Source of the DNA: Phoronis ovalis
Lineage: Eukaryota; Phoronida; Phoronidae
NCBI GenBank assembly: GCA_028565635.1
Contig: JAOXYB010029511.1
Span: 15,416 to 30,963, forward strand
Reading direction: 5' to 3'
Length of the DNA: 15,548 nucleotides
Position numbers and translations under genes: made by a program. Position 1 is the first letter of the stretch. Each line of letters begins with the position of its first letter. Shown piece after piece: positions 9,644 to 15,548 of the stretch. A model generated the notes under the pieces. It saw only the letters and a list, made by a program, of their open reading frames with translations. It did not search any database and was not told the origin of the DNA.

Positions 9644-9778
9644 AATAATGAAAGTCCGCTGTGAGTACGGGGCATAAAAAGGAACCAGGAAATATATAAG
9701 CACATTTATTTTTTAAAAAATTGAAAGCAGTACATAATATGGGAAAAAAACGAAAATGAAAGTCCGCTATGAATGCGA
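9644..9778. repeat. Short direct repeat
   Basis: AATGAAAGTCCGCT(G/A)TGA followed by (G/A)T(A/G)CG occurs at about 9647 and again at about 9755, 108 bp apart, right after the tandem duplication. Confidence 0.7.
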
Positions 9779-10340
9779 TTTATTGATATTATCAAATATA
9801 TAGAAGAATTGACTGTTTAGGCTATCTTGTTATGTCCACATGCGAATCTTGCAAGGATTAAAGAAACATAAATCTTTAAATAACTAAAGAACATCGTAGT
9901 GTTCCCTTACAACAGTTACACATATGCATATATTAGAAAAGTATAGTGACGAACGAAGTAATAGTGTTTTTTGTAGAATGTTTCCTAAAAATAACTGCAT
10001 CTGCAGAGCGCACAGTAGTCCCTTTTCGTCATAAACTGCAGTATAGTTCATTCCCTATTTTTAACCCTAGGCAGCATATCTAGATATAATTTTAAAAATT
10101 AAAGTGTATATTATAAAGGTCTGTTCAGATACTGATGAAGGTAAATTTCAAGTTAAAAAATAAGAGCATACAGAAAACAGCTTACAGAAATTTATCCATT
10201 TGTTATATTGTGGACAATATACGTTTGAGCGCATAAAGCAGAGTATGGTTAGTAAAAGCACTGTGTATATATGTTAATGGGATTTGCTAAACAAGCGCAA
10301 ATCAATCTCATGAAATATTTCGCATACGTACGTACGAAAT

Positions 10341-10675
10341 TTAACAGAAACACAATAAGAAAATTAAACTCAGCATTAAAAGTGCATCTCTAAAATAAAG
10401 TGCGGCAGCTTCACTTCGTGTAGCACTCTGTTGCTTAGTAGAACTCTGTTTTGTTTTAGTAGTAGTAGTAGCACTTTTACTATTCACTTCGCAGGTCAGA
10501 GACCCACCAAGGGAAGCTCCTTTTCCATTAGGGTCGCAATAACATTGGCTTCCAATAAGCATAACTTTTCCTGAACACGAATTTGGGCAACAACGCGTGA
10601 GTCCATTGATGGTGAGTCTACCACTTGTGCAGCCATTGCATTCCTCATTCTGAACGCAGTCCATGCATTGTGTTA
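10341..10675 (-). CDS. Third exon (Cys-rich domain and hydrophobic tail)
   Basis: Open from TAACACAATGCATGGACTGC to TAA at 10341-10343. With the G from exon 2 it reads VTQCMDCVQNEECNGCTSG and on through RCCPNSC and QCYCDPNG to LLMLSLIFLLCFC. The base run before it is a good polypyrimidine tract (TTTCCTTTTATTTTC), but the last two intron bases are CG. The nearest true AG downstream (GTTCAG|AATGAG) would put a phase-1 junction straight into TGA, so it cannot pair with exon 2. Confidence 0.6.
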
Positions 10676-12607
10676 CGGAAAATAAAAGGAAACCAAATTA
10701 AAATATGTATATAACATAACTGTTTTTATTTGAAGCTTTCCATTAATGAACAAGAATCGAAGCAAAGTTAAAAGCTGATTATCAAATGAACATCATTACA
10801 AGGAAACAAATTTTGGAAAGTTGCCAGGATAAACAAGTACCATAAGACGACAATACCATAAGGAAATTAAATTTGACACAAATAATTTAAAAAACGCGTC
10901 TCTATTGTGATGTAACCCCTTTCATTAGCCTAAAATGAGACATTCCTCACTTTTTATAATGAAAATGAAACAACAAGAAAAGTGAAGAATATATGTTTTG
11001 AAAGGTTATACTTAAATTGAAAAGGCAAATAAAAGTGTAAAAACAGTTCATATAATATTATCAGATGAATATTTAAAAAAAAACATATATTTTGCAAATT
11101 TTACTTGTCAAAATACTTATAAAATTGATACTTTGCGCATATAATTTTTCACTTATGTCTCAGAAAATTTGTTTTGATGACTGATTTCGATATAACCGTT
11201 AAATTAAAAAAAATCATATTGAACAAAGTAAAATTTGATAAATCTCAGACCCTGTGCAAAACTACATTTATATGTTTCTAGTTGAGAGGTTTTTGACTCA
11301 TATTTTTTAAATTAAATTTTTAAAAAAATTCAAAAGTTGTCATATGATCAAATTAAAACTACACAACCTCATGATTCGTAAATTAGAATATTATTATCAT
11401 AAAAATGTATACTTTTGTATGTCTATCTCTTAATTTAATTACTAAAATCAACACCTACATGTAAATTGTTGAAATATTTTTCACGTTTTAATGAGTCGCA
11501 AGACCTTGACTTGAGTAATGTCCGCACAACGATATTTTTAATATTTCAACTTTCAATGATCATGAGATATTCGATTTTCACTTATTAATAAAAAAATTAT
11601 TATAAAAATCAAATTTTATATTTTTCTTATTTTGTATTTGTAAAAAGTATCTAAATACAAATTTAAGTTATCCCCGAATGATGGCATCCAGTGGATGGTA
11701 CGCATGTTTTTGAACAAAAACACGTAAAAAGGGGGTATTTTTAAAAACAAAGGACGTTTTAACGTGTTAAATATATGTTAAATAAATTTGTGTCCACCAA
11801 CAGATGTTAGGGATCCCTGAGGTTTACCCCTGATCTACCATACTTCCCACGGGCGTACAGGGTACACAAGCTTAGTTCATTCGAAAAAAATCCAGTTCCT
11901 GCCGCATGGACATCAGGAAATCGGAGTTTGCGTAGGAAATTATTTGTTATTATTTCATTTGTTTATTTTTATTTAGAAGCCAGATCACAATTGATATTTC
12001 CATGTACTTTTGTACAAACATATCCAAACTGTGCGAAGAAAATATACCTGACAAGAAGTGACGGTTATCAGGGTTATCATGTCTTATCATGTTTTATAAA
12101 ATTCATATACACCTAAATTTTATAAAGAAAAGTTGGTTTTTATATTTACTCTATCTGTTTTAATATACTTTATGAATTGAGTTCTTTTATATGCCATATA
12201 ACAAAACTGGATAATTAATACTATCCACGCCCTATTTTAATATTAAAATTAATACTAAATTCAATTAAATTAATACTATTGAATTCAATAGGACAATTTA
12301 TTTGTTAAGAGCAAAAAGGAACTATAAAATATAATAACTAACTATTTACACTTACCGCTGAATACTGGTGCAACAAGTGACAACAGACAACACGCAGCAA
12401 CAAAGACAACGACACTGAAACATAAATGTATGTGATACTTTACAAGAAAAAATATTATTTTCGAGAAAACAATACTTTATTTAAAATTATATACTTAATA
12501 GAGGTTAGTTCACAGTGAGCAAAGACGATGAATATGTCAAATTGTTATAACTAATATACACAGAAAAAAAGACACTAACCGTTATCTTACTTTTGAATTA
12601 TCAACAT
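10341..12607 (-). CDS. Small secreted ten-cysteine, probably GPI-anchored protein, 3 exons
   Basis: Exons are 12607-12591, 12414-12356 and 10675-10341, giving 136 residues. Residues 1-25 form a signal peptide (MLIIQNVVVFVAACCLLSL then VAPVFS), which itself spans a phase-2 intron. Residues 26-87 hold ten cysteines at 29, 32, 38, 41, 54, 55, 59, 70, 72 and 87 (CxxC, CxxC, CC, CxC). Residues 88-117 are a Ser/Thr/Lys/Gln linker. Residues 118-136 are a hydrophobic C-terminal tail without a cytoplasmic segment, typical of a GPI-anchor signal or a minimal membrane anchor. It probably sits on the cell surface or is secreted. The family is not recognised. The first joint is canonical and phase-matched. 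The second joins in frame (S-G|TA-ACA) but the intron would end CG rather than AG. Confidence 0.62.
10676..12355 (-). other. Intron of the Cys-rich gene
   Basis: 1680 bp, donor GTAAG, very AT-rich. It contains a fragment of the G-rich element family at about 11696-11742. No intermediate exon that would fit phase 1 was recognised. A 62-codon plus-strand open frame at 11928-12116 is not supported. Confidence 0.45.
11696..11742. mobile_element. Short fragment of the G-rich hAT-like family
   Basis: TGGTACGCATGTTTTTGAAC then AAAAACACGTAAAAAGGGGG matches the left end of the 13044-13554 element just inside its inverted repeat (GGGTACGCATGCTTTTCCGA, then AAAAACGGGGGTAAGGGG). Confidence 0.5.
12356..12414 (-). 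CDS. Second exon (core of signal peptide)
   Basis: 59 nt, acceptor TTTATGTTTCAG|, donor CAGCG|GTAAG. It encodes VVVFVAACCLLSLVAPVFS, ending in phase 1. The hydrophobic core plus APVFS is a good cleavage context. The other two frames give no signal-like sequence. Confidence 0.65.
12591..12607 (-). CDS. First coding exon (start of signal peptide)
   Basis: ATG TTG ATA ATT CAA AA, then donor GTAAGA. It ends in phase 2, and the T that opens the next exon completes AAT (Asn). The start is chosen because it is the only ATG that gives a hydrophobic signal peptide across the splice. A GTAAGC donor at 13707/13706 (minus strand) might close an upstream 5'UTR exon. Confidence 0.55.
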
Positions 12608-13043
12608 TGATCACCCATTAAATAAAAAAAATAATTACTGTTATGTTGAAATCCCGGAGATAAGAAATGTTCAAGATTTCTGGACAGGTACAATAATTTG
12701 TTCCAGAAAAAAACATAAAATCAAAGAAAAACAACACACAAGATTTATTTAACTGCCAAAACATGAAGAATGAAGAAAAATGTGGAAAAACTAACGTTTA
12801 GCGTACATTAAATGCATTTTGTAAGTCAAAATAAAAAAACGTTTTTAAACAGCTTGAGTCCACAATGCAGTGATGAGAACTATGTTAAAAATTCATTGGC
12901 AAACAATACATACTTTGACATCTTGACGATACGGGGATTAGACATTCTTCGCTGCAGATATCTAAATGATAAAGATTTACAATATCTGTTTTTAAATAGC
13001 AATATTTAAAAGTTATTGGCTAACACGCTTCCCTGGTTCTAGC
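12608..13043. other. 5' flank of the Cys-rich gene
   Basis: AT-rich. It contains a minimal upstream open frame (12601-12618, minus) overlapping the start codon. A 65-codon plus-strand frame (12812-13009) has no supporting signals. No TATA box could be assigned. Confidence 0.35.
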
Positions 13044-13563
13044 CCGGGGGGCTCACTTAAAAAAAAGTCGGGTACGCATGCTTTTCCGAAAAAACGGGGG
13101 TAAGGGGTACCTTTTTCGCCATTCGACGGGGTTCCCGGGAACCCCGTTTAGGGGTCGATTTTGGCGGAAAGCCACATTTAGGGGTACATGCTTTTGGCAA
13201 ATGTAACTTCCCGTTTAGGGGTTGGTTTTTCACGTACACCTCCCGTTTAGGGGTCCTTTTTTCGGTGGGAGCAGCGAGCATTACCTTTTGGCGACCATTT
13301 TGCATTTTAAAAAAAATTTAGTGTCTTATTTTGATTTGACGACGCTTTTTTTTTTTTTGGTTGTCGATTTTCTTGGGAACCGTTTTTTTTTTTGGTTGTT
13401 AATTTTTAGAAAAAACTTCACGTTTAGGGGTACCTTTTTCAGGAAAATCCCCCGGTATGGGTGGTATTTTGATCCTCCACTTCCGTTTAGGGGGTTATTT
13501 TGCACCCTACGGACGAGCATGGGTACCCGACTTTTTTTCAAGTGAGCCCCCCTGGGTTCTAGC
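13035..13563. repeat. Target-site duplication flanking the MITE
   Basis: GGTTCTAGC occurs at 13035-13043 and 13555-13563, directly flanking the element on both sides. 8 bp is the usual length for hAT insertions. Here 8 or 9 bp can be counted, depending on where the terminal repeat is taken to begin. Confidence 0.75.
13044..13554. mobile_element. hAT-like MITE, 511 bp, with inverted repeats and internal 33-bp repeats
   Basis: Terminal inverted repeats: left C(C)GGGGGGCTCACTT, then AAAAAAAAGTCGGGTAC. The right end, reverse-complemented, starts CAGGGGGGCTCACTTGAAAA and continues AAAGTCGGGTACCCATGC. Apart from two or three mismatches they agree over about 35 bp. CAGGG-type ends and an 8-9-bp target duplication are typical of hAT elements. 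The interior has (C)GTTTAGGGG at about 13147, 13178, 13212, 13244, 13421 and 13484, the first four at 31-34-bp spacing. There are no transposase domains, so it is non-autonomous. The two overlapping open frames inside (82 and 107 codons) are by-products of the repeat. Confidence 0.82.
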
Positions 13564-14212
13564 TGGTTTAGAGGAAATGAAACAACCATGCAAAGTACAG
13601 ACACGCTACATCTATCACGGATCCAGGCCGTGACGACGTAGGCACGACGCGATTGCACAGCCAACCAAGAAATGTTATCTTAATACAATTTTTAAATTAT
13701 GCTTACCTTTTATCTGCCACTAAAATATCGCAATGGTGTAAAAACACGCATTGTTTATGGCGTGATGCAGAATGCATAAATATATATTTTGGAAAATTTG
13801 CATATCATGCATAATGCAAAGTAGATTTACGCATATGTTAGTAATATGGGACTTCAAATGGGATCGACAAATGAAGCTGTATATAATTTTAGAGGTTCTA
13901 TCTTTAAATTAAAATCAGGACAGAGTAGCGCGGGTAACACAGCACGTTGCTTTGCTTTTCACGAAAAACTTGTATTGGGAAGTAGTTTTGCGTTACCTCG
14001 ACGCTGCTTACGAAACCGCGGAAAAAGCTACAAAGTATATATTTACATGTCAGTAGAAAATTAAAGATAAAATAAAAATTAAATATTAATTATTTTCATA
14101 CCAAACCTATTGCCATTAGCTTGTTTTAATAAAGTAAGAAACTAAAATATTCTTTCGTTTAACCATCGCCGTCGGTGGCTGGCCGCGCGTGAATTATTTT
14201 CTAAGTGCATTT

Positions 14213-14242
14213 TCTATATAGCCGGCTGTATAGCCGTATAGG
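14213..14242 (+). repeat. TATAGCCG repeats
   Basis: TATAGCCGGCTGTATAGCCG followed by TATAGG: three TATAG(C)C-type copies 10-12 bp apart, containing the palindrome AGCCGGCT. It sits 13 bp before the CRE. Confidence 0.4.
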
Positions 14243-14254
14243 TTGTCGATCGAG

Positions 14255-14262
14255 TGACGTCA
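14255..14262. promoter_or_regulatory. Full CRE/ATF palindrome
   Basis: TGACGTCA, the perfect cAMP-response-element palindrome, with a second half-like TTACGTCAAA at about 14280. No transcript start can be tied to it from sequence alone, so a regulatory role is inference. Confidence 0.35.
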
Positions 14263-14380
14263 TCAGAAAAAAAATCCAATTACGTCAAATAACTTATCAT
14301 GAGAGCCAGTATACATTAACTTGAACAATTTGCCTAACAGTAATTATGATATTTATCAAAGCGTTCATTATATATTTTAG

Positions 14381-14601
14381 ATGACCAGCACGCCAGAACA
14401 ACAGCTGGCATATGATAGATGCAATAGTAGGTGGAAGCAACGTCTTTGTAACAGGGTGGCCAGGCACCGGCAAATCTTATATTATTAGTTAAAAAGGCCA
14501 TCAATGACCTACAAAAAGAAAAGTTGTGGCTGTATATATTACAGCCACAACCGAGATTGCAGCAGTACAACCTGCAAATGCAACTGCAATTAATTCATAG
14601 C
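14381..14601 (+). pseudogene. PIF1-like helicase N-terminal fragment, frameshifted
   Basis: It opens MTSTPEQQLAYD, the Q-motif-like start of PIF1-family helicases. After a frameshift it reads AIVGGSNVFVTGWPGTGKSY, with the Walker A motif GWPGTGKS at 14454-14477 intact. A shift and TAA near 14490 separate this from KKAINDLQKEK, and a further shift leads to VVAVYITATTEIAAVQPANA and TAINS, the equivalent of motif Ia (TATTGIAA). At least three frame breaks and the lack of the later helicase motifs make it a dead fragment. The reading is based on known PIF1/Helitron helicase motifs. It could derive from a Helitron, a PIF1-bearing element or a host PIF1 copy. Confidence 0.82.
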
Positions 14602-14962
14602 GAAAGTCAACGCGCATCAGCTGTTGACGAAAACTTCTGATAATCAGTTAGTTTCATCAAAAATTAGAAACACTAACATACGAATTATACATAATAAATC
14701 AATGATGAGCGAGATTTTTTGAAATCGCCGAGTTTACCTGCAGGAATGTAAGAAGCATTGGAAAGCCTTTTAATCACATGCAGGTTAGTAAATACACCAG
14801 CCGGGTCACTGAGATGTGGTAAAACAAATGTCTAAAATAAACCCTATAGATTGAACGCACAGTGTACCAGGTATAGGCCTACGGGTATACTTGAACGTCG
14901 GGTATACTGCCATACGATTATTTGTCCTTGTTAAACTGAAAAAAAATATAATATCACTATAC
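14602..14962. other. Non-coding, possible further decay of the helicase copy
   Basis: No motif II or later helicase motif could be recognised in any frame. Short GC-richer patches exist around 14730-14820 only. Confidence 0.3.
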
Positions 14963-15161
14963 CTAAATATTTTAGATGTGAAAAATGGGCTTGCAAAGTG
15001 TGGAATGTGCTTGTTCCAGTTGCCATAAAACAACCGATGATGGTATTAAAATATATTCCACTCTCCCATGCCATGTCATTTTTAACGTATAGTGAAAAGA
15101 ATGTCGAAACATTTTTTATCAGCGTAAGTGATAATAACCCTAACAGATATCGAAATTTCAT
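14963..15161 (-). CDS. Candidate first exon of a secreted protein
   Basis: ATG at 15159-15161 gives MKFRYLLGLLSLTLIKNVST, a good signal peptide, then FFSLYVKNDMAWESGIYFNT and IIGCFMATGTSTFHTLQAHF. It reaches a donor TTTAG|GTATAG at 14963/14962 in phase 1, the usual phase for extracellular modules. The fragment recalls the start of PAN/apple-type domains in mollusc proteins, but this is weak. The continuing exons, leftwards, were not found. The opposite strand here is also open for 96 codons but looks less protein-like. Confidence 0.33.
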
Positions 15162-15220
15162 AATTTTCGAATGTGCCGTTTTTCACTGTAATGTTATAAG
15201 GGACTGGTCAGAAATTACCA

Positions 15221-15340
15221 CGGGGGGGTTGGTGCAAACAGGGGAGGGGGTCACGACTTTTTGTGCAAGGCAAAAGGGGGGTTTATGAATTTTTGTGCAC
15301 CTCGAAAGGGGGGGGGGTGTAATTTTTTTGCGCAGTGATT
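15221..15340. repeat. G-rich minisatellite, period 32-33 bp
   Basis: TTTTTGTGCA..(C)..AAAGGGGGG units start near 15258, 15290 and 15323, each with a run of 5-10 G. The period and G-run/T-run pattern match the internal repeats of the 13044-13554 element, so it is probably a degraded member of that family. Confidence 0.6.
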
Positions 15341-15367
15341 CTTGAAAATACCTTGATTTTCACAAAC

Positions 15368-15548
15368 TAGTAGGAAAAGAGAGGATCCCTAAACAAGAAA
15401 TTAAAATAATTACAGCACACATAGCAGCAAGTTATCCAGCAACTTATAGAGAAATCAAATAATATGAATGGCAGTTCAGATGAAAATGATAGTGACAGTG
15501 GTGAAGATGTAGTTGTAGCTGAAATAGGTAGTAGTTCTAGTGATTCGG
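15368..15548 (+). CDS. Possible coding exon or pseudogene, cut by window end
   Basis: One frame reads LVGKERIPKQEIKIITAHIA then ASYPATYREIK before TAA (about 15460). In another frame the text continues MNGSSDENDSDSGEDVVVAE then IGSSSSDS up to the edge. The first part looks like a helical domain and the second like an acidic serine-rich linker, so a single frameshift near 15457-15463 may have broken one gene, perhaps a transposon-derived one. I do not recognise the family. Confidence 0.35.

Larger units (their letters stand above)
9061..10340. other. Intergenic and minus-gene 3' flank
   Basis: AT-rich, with the tandem duplication at 9482-9643 and a short direct repeat nearby. No clear polyadenylation signal was found for the gene ending at 10341. 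CGTACGTACG at 10327-10336 is a small palindrome. Confidence 0.4.
13564..14380. other. Non-coding stretch with possible promoter-like sites
   Basis: Contains GTAAGC (minus donor) at 13702-13706, a CpG-bearing patch around 13930-14030 with an unsupported 72-codon plus frame, a GC-richer patch at 14166-14190, and the CRE at 14255. No gene is assigned. Confidence 0.35.

Noticed and set aside
11928-12116. 62-codon plus-strand frame after a T-rich stretch ending in AG
   Set aside because: An acceptor-like site exists, but there is no partner exon, and it lies in the intron of the minus-strand gene. The AG also opens a second, shorter frame equally well.
12812-13009. 65-codon plus-strand frame
   Set aside because: No splice or start context, AT-driven composition, no recognisable motif.
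13144-13490. TTAGGGG motifs as an interstitial telomere repeat
   Set aside because: They are 31-34 bp apart inside the MITE and not in a TTAGGG array. They are part of the element's own minisatellite.
13057-13664. Overlapping frames of 82, 107 and 112 codons
   Set aside because: They are contained in, or run out of, the MITE repeats (KR/PLNG-type repetition) and have no independent support.
13846-14064. 72-codon plus-strand frame in a CpG-bearing patch
   Set aside because: No splice partner or domain. The patch may be promoter-like rather than coding.
1-15548. CRISPR arrays, bacterial operons, tRNA or rRNA genes
   Set aside because: None seen. Spliced genes and repeat types fit an animal nuclear genome, and the direct repeats have no unique spacers of equal length.

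Overview
The window looks like animal nuclear DNA: AT-rich, with genes split into exons by GT...AG introns, long non-coding stretches and decayed interspersed repeats. There are no operons or ribosome-binding sites. The style of repeat (short AATGGCCGA-type dispersed units, G-rich hAT-like non-autonomous elements, a PIF1-like helicase remnant) suggests a mollusc, perhaps a bivalve. That placement is an inference, not something shown by a marker gene.

Left third (1-5994, + strand): a five-exon gene that enters from outside the window. Every splice joint is phase-compatible (phases 0, 1, 1, 0), giving one continuous frame of 807 codons plus stop. The protein is lysine-rich, low-complexity and probably disordered. 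It has degenerate internal repeats, including a 97-residue tandem duplication in the fourth exon. I do not recognise the family. Its introns carry copies of a roughly 500-bp dispersed repeat. Just downstream (about 6090-6510) lie decayed, stop-riddled copies of the same DDLVKK-type coding repeat.

Middle (6000-10340): mostly intergenic and repeat DNA. It holds one G-rich hAT-like element (6557-6921), a related fragment (about 8280-8560), two opposite-strand candidate exons (8582-8766 minus, 8842-9060 plus) and an 80-bp tandem duplication (9482-9643).

Right-centre (10341-12607, - strand): a three-exon gene for a small secreted, ten-cysteine, probably GPI-anchored protein of 136 residues. The frame and phases fit perfectly, but the last intron would end in CG instead of AG. 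This could be one base change, an assembly error, a missed exon or an inactive allele.

Right end: a well-defined 511-bp hAT-like MITE with target-site duplication (13044-13554), a CRE palindrome (14255), a frameshifted PIF1-like helicase pseudogene with an intact Walker A motif (14381-14601), a candidate signal-peptide exon on the minus strand (14963-15161), a 32-33-bp G-rich minisatellite related to the MITE (15221-15340), and an open, acidic/serine-rich stretch cut by the window edge. The genes are not functionally connected as far as I can see.
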